Below are positions 13,870-26,184 of a stretch of DNA of 64,000 nucleotides, one piece after another. A program made the position numbers and the translations under genes. The first letter of the stretch is position 1, and the number at the start of each line of letters is the position of its first letter. The notes beneath the pieces are model-generated. The model made no database searches, was not told where the DNA came from, and was given only the letters and a program-made list of their open reading frames with translations. The DNA comes from Pseudomonas fluorescens (lineage in GTDB: Bacteria > Pseudomonadota > Gammaproteobacteria > Pseudomonadales > Pseudomonadaceae), in NCBI RefSeq assembly GCF_001307155.1, contig NZ_CP012830.1, forward strand, positions 1,240,001 to 1,304,000, read 5' to 3'.

Positions 13870-14397
13870 ATGCAAAACACCAAGCTCTTGCTAACCAGTT
13901 TCACCTTTGTGGGACTGCTCGCACTCGCCGGTTGTTCATTCCCCGGGGTTTACAAAATCGACATCCAGCAGGGCAATGTCGTCACGCAGGACATGATAGA
14001 CCAGTTACGCCCGGGAATGACCCGTCGGCAAGTACGGTTTATCATGGGCAACCCTCTGCTGACCGACACGTTCCATGCCGATCGCTGGGATTACTTGTAT
14101 AGCCTGCAGCCAGGCGGCGGTGAACGCCAACAGGAACGCATCAGCGTTATCTTCAACCCTAACGACCAGCTTGTCAGCCTGTCGGGTGATTTCATGCCTG
14201 GCGTGAGCCGTGACGAAGCGATTCTCGGCAAGAACAGCGGCACCACCGTAACCGCCCCTGCTGAAAACGCCGAGAAGCCAAAGCCAGAGAAACCGGTAAA
14301 ACCAGGTTCGCTGCTGGACCAGATCCAGAAGGACGTCGACAAGGTCGAAACCGTTCCGGTCCCGACGCCAACACCGTTGGACACATCGCCGCAATAA
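13870..14397 (+). CDS. omlA: Outer-membrane lipoprotein OmlA (BamE/SmpA family)
   Basis: 175 residues. BamE-family subunit of the outer-membrane beta-barrel assembly machine. The lipoprotein signal peptide ends at lipobox LALAGC (Cys near 22). The SmpA/OmlA domain follows: [41 protein letters not shown] (about 37-78). The last 60 residues are an added Pro/Lys/Glu-rich low-complexity tail ([20 protein letters not shown]) absent from E. coli BamE (113 aa); it may be a periplasmic linker. Divergent from fur and followed by a strong terminator. Confidence 0.94.
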   Translation: MQNTKLLLTSFTFVGLLALAGCSFPGVYKIDIQQGNVVTQDMIDQLRPGMTRRQVRFIMGNPLLTDTFHADRWDYLYSLQPGGGERQQERISVIFNPNDQLVSLSGDFMPGVSRDEAILGKNSGTTVTAPAENAEKPKPEKPVKPGSLLDQIQKDVDKVETVPVPTPTPLDTSPQ

Positions 14398-14407
14398 ATT
14401 GCGACAC

Positions 14408-14439
14408 AACAAAAAGCCCGGCATGCCGGGCTTTTTGTT
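14408..14439. terminator. Bidirectional intrinsic terminator after omlA
   Basis: Perfect stem AACAAAAAGCCCGGC / GCCGGGCTTTTTGTT with a 2-base loop, between convergent omlA and rnfH; A- and T-runs on both arms serve both directions. Confidence 0.9.
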
Positions 14440-14457
14440 GCCTGTCATTTGGGAAAT

Positions 14458-14775
14458 CTACTGATCCCGGGCCTTGGCCTGCGCCGCAGCCTTGGCCGCA
14501 CGTAATCGGCGCACCTCTTTTGGATCCGCCAGCAACGCTCGATAAATCTCGATGCGGTCACCCGCCTGAACCTGACGATTCTCAGGGTCGGCAATCACCT
14601 TGCCGAAAATCCCCACGGGGCACGTCGCCAGGTCCAGTTCGGGGAATTGCTCGGCGATGCCTGATTCAGCCAATGCCGCTCGCAGTGTAGTGCCTACAGG
14701 CACCGCCACCTTGAGCAACATCTGCCGATCGACGGCGGCATACACCACCTCGACGTCAATCACCGGCTTAACCAT
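14458..14775 (-). CDS. rnfH: RnfH family protein (UPF0125)
   Basis: 105 residues with a ubiquitin-like fold typical of RnfH (VDVEVVYA-type start IDVEVVYAAVDRQMLL, GTTLRAALAESGI, PVGIFGKVIADPENRQVQAGDRIEIYRALLADPKEVRR). The tail is Arg/Ala/Lys-rich (RAAKAAAQAKARDQ). Function is unclear; it pairs genetically with ratA across proteobacteria, and in E. coli the pair is also known as RatA/RatB. Start ATG 14775 overlaps the ratA stop by 8 bp, indicating translational coupling. Confidence 0.93.
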   Translation of the reverse strand: MVKPVIDVEVVYAAVDRQMLLKVAVPVGTTLRAALAESGIAEQFPELDLATCPVGIFGKVIADPENRQVQAGDRIEIYRALLADPKEVRRLRAAKAAAQAKARDQ

Positions 14776-15202
14776 GCAACTGCTTGGCGCGCTGACAGAA
14801 CGCGTCCACCAACGTGTTAGCCGCCTGATTGAACAACGGTCCCAGGGTCGCCCGAACAATCGGCCCGGCATAATCGAACGACAGGTCCAGGCTGATCTTG
14901 CAGGCTTTCTCGCCCAATGCCTTGAACACCCAAACACCATGCAACTGATTGAACGGCCCCTCTTCGAGATGCATCTCGATCGAAGACCCGGCCACCAGCG
15001 TATTGCGCGTCACAAAGTGCTGGCTTAACCCGCCCTTGGCAACGCCTACGCTTGCACGCATGTGCACGGCAGAGCTCTCCAGCACTTCAGCCTCGGAACA
15101 CCAAGGCAAAAATTCCGGATAGCGCGCCACGTCATTGACCAGGTCATACAGCGCTTGTGCCGGATACGGCAACAGGGCCGAACGTTGAATATGTGTCGTC
15201 AT
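14768..15202 (-). CDS. ratA: RatA (START/SRPBCC) ribosome-associated protein
   Basis: 144 residues of the coenzyme Q-binding/polyketide cyclase-like fold. Begins TTHIQRSALLPYPAQALYDLVNDVARYPEFLPWC, the conserved RatA start, and ends with an amphipathic helix (NQAANTLVDAFCQRAKQLHG). In E. coli RatA binds 50S and blocks subunit joining; the yeast homologue Coq10 binds ubiquinone, so either role is possible. Open frame extends to 15232, but MTTHIQRS at 15202 is the family N-terminus. Only 7 bp separate it from the upstream transporter gene. Confidence 0.93.
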   Translation of the reverse strand: MTTHIQRSALLPYPAQALYDLVNDVARYPEFLPWCSEAEVLESSAVHMRASVGVAKGGLSQHFVTRNTLVAGSSIEMHLEEGPFNQLHGVWVFKALGEKACKISLDLSFDYAGPIVRATLGPLFNQAANTLVDAFCQRAKQLHG

Positions 15203-15209
15203 GTCAGCG

Positions 15210-16613
15210 TCACTTCCACAGCTGGGCGGCAAACACTACAAGAATGCCGATTGGCGCCACATAGCGCATCAAGAACAATGTCAGAGCAAACAATGCCGGG
15301 CTGCGCATCGACAGTTCGTCGCGCACCGCTTCACGGCCCATCACCCAACCTGCAAACACCACAAAGCACAAACCACCGAGCGGCAACATGATCCGCGAGG
15401 TGAAGAAATCGATCACACCAAAGAAATCCAGACCATTTTGCGCCCCCCACTGGTAGAGGTGAAACGCACCGCCATCATTCACGAAAAACTTAGCCTGCTT
15501 CCAGATATTGAAGGAAAACACCGTTCCCAAGCCAACAAACCAGCAACTGAATGCCAGCCAGAACGTCACCCAGCCACGACGGATGTTGGTCCGCTCAACC
15601 AGGTAGGCCACCATCGGCTCCAGCAAGGAAATCGCCGAACTCCAGGCCGCAATCGCCACCAGCACGAAAAACACCACCCCCATCAACTGGCCGAATGCGA
15701 CGTTACCAAAGGCAAACGGCAGGCTGACAAACATCAATCCTGGCCCTTCGCTTGGGTTCAAACCGGCAGCAAACACAATCGGAAACAACGCCAGGCCGGC
15801 CAGCAACGAAACAAAGGTATCCAGTAACGCAACGCCGACGATGGTCCCGGAAATCGACGAATGCTTAGGCATATAAGCACCGTAGATCATGATCGAGCCC
15901 ACACCGACGCTCAGGGAAAAAAACGCATGCCCCATGGCCGGCAGCAAGCCGTCCAGCAACTTGTCCGGGTTGAAGTCGAACATGAAATGCACGCCTTCCA
16001 TGAAGTGCCCGGTGGTCAGGCTGTAGCCCAACAGAATCACCAGCATCACGAACAGCAACGGCATCATGATCCGCAAGCTGCGCTCAAGCCCCGCGACGAC
16101 GCCTCTGGCGATAACGAATGCCGACAGCAACATGAAGAGGGTATGCCACAGCGTCAGACGCCAAGGGTCGGCGATCACCCCGCCAAAATAGGCGCCGACC
16201 TGATCGGCCGTCACGCCCTGGAAATCACCGCGCCCCATATCAATGATGTAATCCAGCGACCAGCCGCCCACCACACTATAGAAAGACAGGATCAGCAGCG
16301 CCGTGATCATCCCGGCAAACGCGCCCCAAGACCATTTCGCCGAATGCCCGGCTTCAAGTGCCAGAACCTTCAAGGCATTTGCCGGACTTTGCCGGGCACG
16401 ACGACCGATCAGGGTTTCGGCCAGCATCACCGGCACGCCGATCAGCGCAATACACGCCAGAAACACCAACACAAACGCGCCGCCGCCATAGACGCCGACC
16501 ATGTAGGGAAACTTCCAGATACTACCCAGCCCCACGGCTGAACCGGTCGCAGCGAGTATGAAAACCCAACGGCTAGCCCAACTACCGTGGACTGAAACCT
16601 TGTCTGACGACAT
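15210..16613 (-). CDS. Sodium-dependent transporter, NSS/SNF family
   Basis: 467 residues with about 11-12 membrane helices. The NSS signature is clear at the N-terminus: [40 protein letters not shown] (helix 1 unwound GSAVGLG motif). TM6 contains [19 protein letters not shown], and TM8 [12 protein letters not shown]. It probably imports an amino acid or similar amine with Na+; the substrate cannot be read from sequence. Start ATG 16613 chosen since the product then begins [15 protein letters not shown]. It lies between ratA and the divergent smpB, a common pseudomonad arrangement. Confidence 0.93.
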   Translation of the reverse strand: MSSDKVSVHGSWASRWVFILAATGSAVGLGSIWKFPYMVGVYGGGAFVLVFLACIALIGVPVMLAETLIGRRARQSPANALKVLALEAGHSAKWSWGAFAGMITALLILSFYSVVGGWSLDYIIDMGRGDFQGVTADQVGAYFGGVIADPWRLTLWHTLFMLLSAFVIARGVVAGLERSLRIMMPLLFVMLVILLGYSLTTGHFMEGVHFMFDFNPDKLLDGLLPAMGHAFFSLSVGVGSIMIYGAYMPKHSSISGTIVGVALLDTFVSLLAGLALFPIVFAAGLNPSEGPGLMFVSLPFAFGNVAFGQLMGVVFFVLVAIAAWSSAISLLEPMVAYLVERTNIRRGWVTFWLAFSCWFVGLGTVFSFNIWKQAKFFVNDGGAFHLYQWGAQNGLDFFGVIDFFTSRIMLPLGGLCFVVFAGWVMGREAVRDELSMRSPALFALTLFLMRYVAPIGILVVFAAQLWK

Positions 16614-16716
16614 CCTGAACACGCCCAACCGATCAAAAAAGAGGGCGCATTGTCCGGGATTCACTCAATGCGCTCAAGCACGCAGGTTCACCGTAGCCGA
16701 CTCGCGCGCAACTCCC

Positions 16717-16722
16717 TATAAT
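16717..16722 (+). promoter_or_regulatory. smpB -10 box close to start codon
   Basis: A perfect TATAAT ends 9 bases before the smpB ATG. With usual -10 to +1 spacing, transcription would start about 3 bases before the ATG. No Shine-Dalgarno sequence is present in CTATAATGCCGCCCCT. Confidence 0.5.
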
Positions 16723-16731
16723 GCCGCCCCT

Positions 16732-17214
16732 ATGGCTAAACAGAAGAAACACCCCGAAGGGACCATCGCGCAGAATAAAAAGGCGCGACACGATTACTTC
16801 ATCGAACATCGATTCGAGGCTGGCATGGTCCTGGCCGGCTGGGAAGTAAAGAGTCTGCGTGCAGGCAAGGCACAACTGGTCGACAGTTATGTGCTGCTCA
16901 AGGATGGCGAGGCGTGGCTGCTCGGCAGTCATATCACTCCGCTGACCACCGCCAGCACCCACGTCATCGCCGACCCGACGCGCACGCGCAAGCTGCTGCT
17001 CAACCAGCGCGAGCTGGAGAAGCTGTTTGCCGCCGTGCAACAGAAGGGTTACGCCTGCGTCTGCCTGTCGCTGTACTGGAGCAAGCACTTGATCAAGTGC
17101 GAGATCGCTCTGGGCAAGGGCAAGAAGGAATACGACAAGCGTGATACCGAGCGCGAACGCGATGCCGGTCGCGAGTTGCAGCGCGCGGTGCGGAACAAGG
17201 GCAAGGAAGATTAA
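16732..17214 (+). CDS. smpB: SsrA-binding protein SmpB
   Basis: 160 residues. Binds tmRNA and carries it to stalled ribosomes. [47 protein letters not shown] is the conserved beta-barrel start; [11 protein letters not shown] and [13 protein letters not shown] follow; the basic C-terminal tail ([16 protein letters not shown], then KGKED) mimics mRNA in the decoding centre. Its partner ssrA is 9.3 kb downstream in this window. Start confirmed by family alignment; it has no ribosome binding site. Confidence 0.97.
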   Translation: MAKQKKHPEGTIAQNKKARHDYFIEHRFEAGMVLAGWEVKSLRAGKAQLVDSYVLLKDGEAWLLGSHITPLTTASTHVIADPTRTRKLLLNQRELEKLFAAVQQKGYACVCLSLYWSKHLIKCEIALGKGKKEYDKRDTERERDAGRELQRAVRNKGKED

Positions 17215-17237
17215 TCTTCCAGCCTGAACGCGACCAC

Positions 17238-17381
17238 TGTGGCGAGGGAGCTTGCTCCCGCAGGCCGGCCCGCGCTCGGGCGAAGCAGTCGTAAACCGGT
17301 AAACATATTCCGTCTGCGCGATTGTAATGACTGGCTTGAGGGCCGCTTCGCATCCCAGCGGGAGCAAGCTCCCTCGCCACA
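17238..17381. repeat. Paired inverted REPs (REPIN/BIME)
   Basis: Two REP palindromes of the GGCGAGGGAGC family in inverted orientation, 17239-17262 and 17358-17381, separated by about 95 bp. They fill the 185-bp gap between the convergent smpB and lldR genes and may act as a shared transcript 3' end. No other gene seen here. Confidence 0.85.
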
Positions 17382-17399
17382 CAAAATCCACTCACACAG

Positions 17400-18167
17400 C
17401 TACATCCCCTTGCGCCGCTCCGCCCGGGCCATGCGCTGCATTTCCTGACGCACTTCTTCGAGCACTTCCTGCACATACAAAATGTGTCGACTGGAAATTT
17501 CTCGCGCCTGCTCTGCACGCCCTTCGATAATCGCCTGATACAACTCCCGGTGCTGACTGATCAGCATGTCGCGGGTTTCGACGCCCTGCTTGTACATGCC
17601 ACCGATGTTGGTCACCACGTTGCGCTTGAGCAGATCGAATAGCCCGCGAATAGTGTGTAACAGCACCGCGTTGTGACTGGCTTCGGCAATGGCCAGGTGA
17701 AAGTTCGCATCCGCCGCCCCCTCTTCCGCACGACTCACCTGATCATGCCGCGAGTAGCAATCCTGCAACTCTTCGAATGCCGCAGTCAGTCGTTCACGAT
17801 CAACATCCGTCGCCCGCAATGCAGCGTAATAGGCGCATGAAGCTTCCAGCGTATGGCGAAACTCCAGCAGATCACGCTGGGCTTCGGGGTTGCTTTCCAG
17901 CAGATGCAGCAGCGGATCACTGAAGGTTGAACCGAGTGATTCAACCACATAGTTGCCGCCGCCCTGGCGACTGACCAGCAGCCCCTTGGCCGCCAGTTTC
18001 TGGATCGCCTCACGCAATGAAGGGCGCGATACACCGAACTGCTCAGCCAGAGCGCGCTCCGCCGGCAATCGCTCACCGGACTTCAGCGTGCCCTCCAGGA
18101 TCATCCCTTCGAGCCGCTCGACAATATCGTCAGACAAACGGCGCTGACGAATCTGATCAAACCCCAT
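17400..18167 (-). CDS. lldR: GntR/FadR-family regulator of lactate use (LldR type)
   Basis: 255 residues. N-terminal GntR winged helix (residues 8-75: RRLSDDIVERLEGMILEGTLKSGERLPAERALAEQFGVSRPSLREAIQKLAAKGLL). C-terminal all-helical FCD effector domain with metal/ligand-binding Asp/His positions (EGAADANFHLAIAEASHN, ISQHRELYQAIIEG). Divergent from lldP; a palindrome fitting FadR-type operators (TTGGT-N3-ACCAA) lies in the shared promoter. Predicted to repress lldP-lldEFG-dld and to be released by L-lactate, as reported for LldR homologues. PdhR or GlcC identity is less likely given the neighbours. Confidence 0.9.
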   Translation of the reverse strand: MGFDQIRQRRLSDDIVERLEGMILEGTLKSGERLPAERALAEQFGVSRPSLREAIQKLAAKGLLVSRQGGGNYVVESLGSTFSDPLLHLLESNPEAQRDLLEFRHTLEASCAYYAALRATDVDRERLTAAFEELQDCYSRHDQVSRAEEGAADANFHLAIAEASHNAVLLHTIRGLFDLLKRNVVTNIGGMYKQGVETRDMLISQHRELYQAIIEGRAEQAREISSRHILYVQEVLEEVRQEMQRMARAERRKGM

Positions 18168-18312
18168 AACTCATTCTCCACGATCCCGACGGCTCGCCGG
18201 GCTCTCTATTCTGGCCTATTGGCGTCGTGCCAGCACCTACCAGACGGCGTTTGATCGAACAGATCAGATGACCTCTGCACCGCTCATTCGACAAAAGTTT
18301 CAGGGCGACAAA

Positions 18313-18342
18313 TTGACACACCACACCCAAGGCTTTTACCCT
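18313..18342 (+). promoter_or_regulatory. lldP promoter
   Basis: TTGACA (18313-18318), 18-base spacer, TACCCT (18337-18342). Predicted transcription start near 18349, just before the LldR palindrome. Confidence 0.5.
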
Positions 18343-18359
18343 AGCCAACAGCGATTGTA

Positions 18360-18376
18360 AATTGGTATTACCAATT
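18360..18376. promoter_or_regulatory. LldR operator palindrome
   Basis: AATTGGTATTACCAATT, a perfect 17-base palindrome containing the FadR-subfamily pattern TGGT-N3-ACCA, positioned just after the predicted lldP start site, where binding would block transcription. Confidence 0.8.
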
Positions 18377-18428
18377 AACCAAGAACGCTGACCAGTGCCT
18401 GACCAACAACAATTAGGGGCCACCCCAT

Positions 18429-20117
18429 ATGCAAACCTGGCAACAGCTCTACAGCCCGCTCGGCAGCCTCGGCTTGTCCGCACTCGCGGCCGTTATCCCC
18501 ATCGTATTTTTCTTCCTCGCTTTGGCCGTGTTTCGCCTCAAAGGACACGTCGCCGGGAGCATCACCCTGGCGCTGTCGATTCTGGTGGCGATCTTTGCCT
18601 TCCAGATGCCTGTCGACATGGCCTTCGCTGCTGCCGGCTATGGATTTGCCTACGGACTGTGGCCGATTGCCTGGATCATCGTGGCCGCGGTGTTCCTCTA
18701 TAAACTGACGGTCAAGAGCGGACAGTTCGAAGTGATCCGTAGCTCAGTGCTGTCGATTACCGACGACCAACGCCTGCAAGTGCTGCTGATCGGCTTTTGC
18801 TTCGGCGCGTTCCTGGAAGGTGCCGCCGGATTCGGCGCGCCGGTAGCGATTACCGCCGCGCTGCTGGTAGGACTGGGATTCAACCCGCTGTACGCCGCCG
18901 GCCTGTGCCTGATTGCCAACACTGCGCCGGTAGCCTTCGGCGCACTGGGGATTCCGATCATCGTGGCCGGGCAAGTAACCGGTATCGACGCGTTCAAGAT
19001 CGGCGCCATGGCCGGTCGCCAACTGCCACTGCTGTCAGTGTTCGTGCCGTTCTGGCTGGTGTTCATGATGGACGGGCTGCGCGGCGTCAAAGAGACCTGG
19101 CCGGCAGCGTTGGTGGCGGGCTTGAGCTTTGCCGTGACCCAGTTCTTCACCTCGAACTTCATTGGCCCGGAGCTGCCCGACATCACCTCGGCACTGGTCA
19201 GCCTGGTTTCCCTGACCCTGTTCCTCAAGGTCTGGCAGCCCAAGCGCTCGTTCGCCGAAGCGACCGCCAGCGTCGGTGCCGCAACCGTGAGAAGCGCCGG
19301 CGGCTTCGGTCAACCGCGTACGACCCAGCCTTCGCCGTACAGCTTCGGCGAGATCTTCAAGGCCTGGTCGCCGTTCCTGATCCTCACCGCGCTGGTGACC
19401 ATTTGGACCCTCAAGCCCTTCAAGGCAATGTTCGCCGCCGGCGGTTCGATGTACAGCTGGGTGTTCAACTTCGCCATCCCGCACCTGGACCAACTGGTGA
19501 TCAAGACGGCCCCGATCGTAGCCGCCCCGACTGCGATTCCTGCAGTGTTCAAACTTGATCCGATTTCGGCGACCGGCACGGCGATTTTCTTCTCCGCACT
19601 GATCTCGATGCTGATCCTGAAGATCAACTTCAAAATTGGTCTTACCACTTTGAAAGAAACCTTCTTTGAACTGCGCTGGCCTATTTTGTCGATCGGCATG
19701 GTGCTGGCCTTCGCCTTCGTCACCAACTATTCGGGCATGTCATCGACCATGGCGCTGGTACTGGCAGCCACCGGCGCGGCCTTCCCGTTCTTCTCGCCAT
19801 TCCTTGGCTGGCTGGGCGTGTTCCTGACCGGTTCGGACACCTCGTCCAACGCGCTGTTCAGCTCGCTGCAAGCAACCACCGCACACCAGATCGGCGTTAA
19901 CGACGTGCTGCTGGTGGCAGCGAACACCAGTGGTGGCGTGACCGGCAAGATGATCTCGCCACAATCGATCGCCGTGGCCTGCGCCGCGACCGGCCTGGTG
20001 GGCAAGGAATCCGACCTGTTCCGCTTCACCCTCAAGCACAGCCTATTCTTTGCCACTATCGTCGGCCTGATCACACTGGCCCAGGCCTACTGGTTTACCG
20101 GCATGCTGGTGCACTAA
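18429..20117 (+). CDS. lldP: L-lactate permease
   Basis: 562 residues, family length, 12-14 membrane helices. LldP/LctP proton symporter for L-lactate (also D-lactate and glycolate in E. coli). Family features include [32 protein letters not shown], the conserved loop [23 protein letters not shown] (about 115-137) and the C-terminal [15 protein letters not shown]...[17 protein letters not shown] (about 472-520). First gene after the operator; a hairpin without T-run follows before lldE, so later genes may be expressed at a lower level. Confidence 0.96.
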   Translation: MQTWQQLYSPLGSLGLSALAAVIPIVFFFLALAVFRLKGHVAGSITLALSILVAIFAFQMPVDMAFAAAGYGFAYGLWPIAWIIVAAVFLYKLTVKSGQFEVIRSSVLSITDDQRLQVLLIGFCFGAFLEGAAGFGAPVAITAALLVGLGFNPLYAAGLCLIANTAPVAFGALGIPIIVAGQVTGIDAFKIGAMAGRQLPLLSVFVPFWLVFMMDGLRGVKETWPAALVAGLSFAVTQFFTSNFIGPELPDITSALVSLVSLTLFLKVWQPKRSFAEATASVGAATVRSAGGFGQPRTTQPSPYSFGEIFKAWSPFLILTALVTIWTLKPFKAMFAAGGSMYSWVFNFAIPHLDQLVIKTAPIVAAPTAIPAVFKLDPISATGTAIFFSALISMLILKINFKIGLTTLKETFFELRWPILSIGMVLAFAFVTNYSGMSSTMALVLAATGAAFPFFSPFLGWLGVFLTGSDTSSNALFSSLQATTAHQIGVNDVLLVAANTSGGVTGKMISPQSIAVACAATGLVGKESDLFRFTLKHSLFFATIVGLITLAQAYWFTGMLVH

Positions 20118-20142
20118 GACTACGAGCAACACAGAAAGAACC

Positions 20143-20167
20143 GACGCCGGACTTTAACTCCGGCGTC
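20143..20167 (+). promoter_or_regulatory. Hairpin between lldP and lldE
   Basis: Perfect 9-bp stem GACGCCGGA / TCCGGCGTC with a 7-base loop, no U-tract. Probably an mRNA stability or partial attenuation element rather than a terminator. Confidence 0.5.
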
Positions 20168-20267
20168 AGCGACTCACCACCCGGTCTGCAAGGCTGCTGA
20201 AAGCTTCCCGCTTTATAGTCAGCAGCCTCAGCGGACGGATAACCGGGCCCACCCGGAGACACGCCTG

Positions 20268-21092
20268 ATGAGCGAGCTTTTTTACAACGCTGTGCCGAAC
20301 GCGACCCGTGTCGCCCCGCCACTGCCTGAACCGCGCCAGTACCCCAGCGAGAAACCGCAGCGGGTCTACCTGTTCGGCACGTGTGTGGTCGACCTGTTTT
20401 ATCCCGAAGCCGGGATGGACGCGATTCACTTGCTCGAACGCGAAGGCATTCGCGTGGAGTACCCGCAAGGGCAAAGCTGCTGCGGACAACCGGCCTACAC
20501 CTCGGGTTACACCGAACAGGCCCGGACCGTAGCGCGTTCGCAACTGGCGCTGTTTGCCGGGGATTATCCGGTGGTGGTGCCTTCAGGCTCCTGCGCGGGC
20601 ATGCTGCGTGAACATTACGCCGACTTGTTCAAGGACGAGCCGGACACCTTGAAACAGGTCCAGGCCCTTGCAGCGCGGACCTATGAGCTGGCCGAGTTTC
20701 TGCTGTTCGTCTGCAAGGTGCAGCTCAAGGACAGCGGCAAGCCGGTCAAAGTGGCGTTGCACACCTCGTGCTCGGCACGGCGGGAGATGAACACCCACTT
20801 GCATGGTCGCGAGTTGTTGTCGCAGCTGAGCAACGTGAAGCGGGTCGACCACGATCACGAAAGTGAATGCTGTGGCTTTGGTGGGACATTCAGCGTCCGA
20901 ATGCCAGACATTTCCGGTGCAATGGTCGCTGACAAGACCAAAGCCCTGAAGGAATCCGGCGCACACACGGTACTGAGTGCCGACTGCGGCTGTTTGATGA
21001 ACATCAACGGCTCGCTGGAAAAACAGAACGAAGCGTTACGCGGCCAACATCTGGCCAGCTTCCTCTGGCAGCGTACCGGAGGTGCGAAATGA
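20268..21092 (+). CDS. lldE: L-lactate oxidation complex subunit LldE (LutA type)
   Basis: 274 residues with two CCG (cysteine-rich) domains: the first begins VYLFGTCVVDLFYPEAG and ends QSCCGQPAYTSG, the second has VALHTSCSARREM and SECCGFGGTFSVRMPDIS. Such CCG domains bind a [4Fe-4S] or noncubane cluster in heterodisulfide-reductase-like proteins. It is the small subunit of the LldEFG (LutABC) non-flavin L-lactate dehydrogenase. ATG preceded by GGAGACACGCCTG. It overlaps the next gene by 4 bp (ATGA). Confidence 0.93.
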   Translation: MSELFYNAVPNATRVAPPLPEPRQYPSEKPQRVYLFGTCVVDLFYPEAGMDAIHLLEREGIRVEYPQGQSCCGQPAYTSGYTEQARTVARSQLALFAGDYPVVVPSGSCAGMLREHYADLFKDEPDTLKQVQALAARTYELAEFLLFVCKVQLKDSGKPVKVALHTSCSARREMNTHLHGRELLSQLSNVKRVDHDHESECCGFGGTFSVRMPDISGAMVADKTKALKESGAHTVLSADCGCLMNINGSLEKQNEALRGQHLASFLWQRTGGAK

Positions 21093-22543
21093 GCACTTCC
21101 ACGCTGATTCCAACGGTGGCGGTTGAAGAAGATTTTCGCACCCGGGCTCACGAGGCGTTGGGTGACAAGCAACTGCGAAACAACTTTCGCAGTGCAATGG
21201 ATTCACTGATGGCAAAGCGGGCAGCGTCCTTCAGCGATGCCTTCGAGCGAGAACACTTACGCGCACTGGGCAATGCTATTCGTGCCCGCGCGTTATCCAA
21301 GTTGCCCGACCTGCTCGAGCAACTGGAACAGAACCTGACCCGCAACGGTGTGACAGTGCACTGGGCGGAAACGGTGGACGAGGCCAATGGCATCGTCTTG
21401 TCGATCATCCGTGCTCACGAGGCGCGGCAAGTGATCAAGGGCAAATCGATGGTCAGCGAAGAGATGGAGATGAACCATGTCCTCGCTGAACAAGGCGTTG
21501 AATGCCTTGAGTCGGACATGGGCGAGTTCATCGTCCAGCTCGACCACGAGAAGCCTTCACACATTATTATGCCGGCGATCCACAAGAATGCCGGTCAGGT
21601 CGCGTCCTTGTTCCACGACAAACTTGGCGTGGAATACACCAAGGACGTTGACCAACTCATTCAGATCGGTCGCAAGGTCTTGCGGCAGAAATTCTTCGAA
21701 GCGGACATCGGCGTCTCCGGCGTCAACTTCGCCGTGGCCGAAACCGGCACCCTGCTGCTGGTGGAAAACGAAGGCAACGGCCGCATGTCGACCACCGTGC
21801 CGCCGGTACACATCGCCGTTACCGGGATCGAGAAAGTCGTCGAAAACCTGCGCGACGTTGTACCGCTGCTCTCCTTGCTGACACGCTCGGCCCTCGGTCA
21901 GCCAATCACCACTTACGTCAACATGATCTCCGGCCCGCGCAAGGCACATGAACTCGACGGCCCGCAAGAAGTGCACCTGGTTTTGCTCGACAACGGTCGC
22001 AGCCAGGCGTTTGCCGACAGCGAACTGCGCCAGACGCTGAACTGCATTCGCTGCGGCGCCTGCATGAACCATTGCCCGGTTTACACACGCATCGGTGGCC
22101 ACGCTTATGGCGAAGTTTATCCGGGGCCGATCGGCAAGATCATCACCCCGCACCTGGTTGGCCTGGCGAAAGTCCCGGACCATCCGAGTGCCTCGTCTCT
22201 GTGCGGCGCCTGCGGTGAAGTCTGCCCGGTAAAAATTCCGATCCCGGCACTGCTGCGCCGCCTACGCGAAGAAAACGTCAAAGCCCCAGACAGCCCTCAT
22301 CAAGTGATGCGCGGCCAAGGCAGCAAGTACTCGCGCAAAGAGCGCTTCATCTGGAACGCCTGGGCCAAGCTCAACAGCTCGCCGACGCTGTATCGGCTGT
22401 TCGGCTTTTTCGCCACTCGCCTGCGCGCCCTCACGCCAAACAACATTGGCCCGTGGACACAAAACCACAGTGCGCCGAAACCTGCCGCTCGCTCACTGCA
22501 CGACATGGCCCGCGAGCATCTGGCCAAACAGGGAGATCGCTGA
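21089..22543 (+). CDS. lldF: L-lactate oxidation complex subunit LldF (LutB type)
   Basis: 484 residues. The LUD domain covers residues about 60-290 (DEANGIVLSIIRAHEARQVIKGKSMVSEEMEMNHVL; FAVAETGTLLLVENEGNGRMSTTVPPVHIAV). Two ferredoxin-like [4Fe-4S] motifs follow: CIRCGACMNHCPVY (near 312-325) and CGACGEVCPVKIPI (near 373-386). It carries electrons from lactate oxidation toward the respiratory chain. Start ATG overlaps lldE; its stop overlaps the next start by one base (TGATG). Confidence 0.94.
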   Translation: MSTSTLIPTVAVEEDFRTRAHEALGDKQLRNNFRSAMDSLMAKRAASFSDAFEREHLRALGNAIRARALSKLPDLLEQLEQNLTRNGVTVHWAETVDEANGIVLSIIRAHEARQVIKGKSMVSEEMEMNHVLAEQGVECLESDMGEFIVQLDHEKPSHIIMPAIHKNAGQVASLFHDKLGVEYTKDVDQLIQIGRKVLRQKFFEADIGVSGVNFAVAETGTLLLVENEGNGRMSTTVPPVHIAVTGIEKVVENLRDVVPLLSLLTRSALGQPITTYVNMISGPRKAHELDGPQEVHLVLLDNGRSQAFADSELRQTLNCIRCGACMNHCPVYTRIGGHAYGEVYPGPIGKIITPHLVGLAKVPDHPSASSLCGACGEVCPVKIPIPALLRRLREENVKAPDSPHQVMRGQGSKYSRKERFIWNAWAKLNSSPTLYRLFGFFATRLRALTPNNIGPWTQNHSAPKPAARSLHDMAREHLAKQGDR

Positions 22544-23210
22544 TGAGCGCCAAGCAAAACATCCTCGCCAAACTGCGCAACAGCCTGACCGGCACTACGC
22601 CAGTGCCTGACAATTTCGACGAAGCACTGGTGACCGAGCCTTACACCTACACCCCGGAACAACGCATCCCGCAACTGCGCAAACTGATGGAAGCGGTGCA
22701 CACTGAAATACACCTGACCAGCGAGCGAGGCTGGCCCGAGTTGCTCGCGCAATTGCTGCGCGACCGACAGTTGCCGAGCCTGCTGATCGCACCGACTACA
22801 CCGCACGGTCAACGTGTCACGCAGCACTGGGCGAACAATCCCGAGCTGCCCACACTCAAGGCTTACGACCGTCCGGTGGAAGAGTGGAAGGCGGAACTGT
22901 TCAACGACACCCCTGCCAGCCTGACTACCACCCTCGGAGCGATCGCCGCCACCGGCAGCTTGATCATCTGGCCGACCCGCGAAGAACCACGGCTGATGAG
23001 CCTGGTGCCGCCGGTGCATTTCACCCTGCTCAAGGCCAGTGAAATTCGCGACAACTTTTATCAGGTGCAACAAGAGTACGAGTGGGCCCAAGGCATGCCG
23101 ACTAACGCCTTGCTGGTATCCGGCCCGTCGAAAACCGCCGACATCGAGCAAGTCCTGGCTTACGGCGCCCACGGCCCGAAAGACCTGGTGGTGCTGATCC
23201 TGGAGGACCA

Positions 23211-23214
<4 letters not shown>
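22543..23214 (+). CDS. lldG: L-lactate oxidation complex subunit LldG (LutC type)
   Basis: 223 residues, LUD-domain protein. Begins MSAKQNILAKLRNSLTG; contains SLTTTLGAIAATGSLIIWPTREEPRLMSLVPPVHF (about 126-160), the LUD core, and ends KDLVVLILEDQ. It is the third subunit of the LutABC-type complex. The open frame extends upstream into lldF; ATG 22543, in the TGATG junction with GGAGA 8 bases upstream, is the credible start. Overlaps the dld start by 4 bp. Confidence 0.92.
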
Positions 23215-26021
<2,807 letters not shown>

Positions 26022-26035
26022 AATCGACGCTATCC

Positions 26036-26061
26036 AGCAAGGGGCGCTCAGCCCCTTTGCT
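26036..26061 (+). terminator. Hairpin after the lactate operon
   Basis: Stem AGCAAGGGGC / GCCCCTTTGCT (one bulged base), 15 bases after the dld stop; short T content after it. Probable 3' end of the operon. Confidence 0.5.
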
Positions 26062-26184
26062 GTACTCTCCTGCCGACGAAAACAACGCTATTTTTCTCGC
26101 ACCACAAGAACCCTTGTGCGCCGCCACAGTCTATCTGTTAAGCCCAAGCCACTTGCTTCCCGACGCTGTTCAAGGAGAAACCCC

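Noticed and set aside
17400..18167. PdhR instead of LldR identity for the GntR-family gene
   Set aside because: Gene context (divergent lldP, lldEFG, dld) and the palindromic operator fit lactate control; PdhR would lie next to pyruvate dehydrogenase genes.
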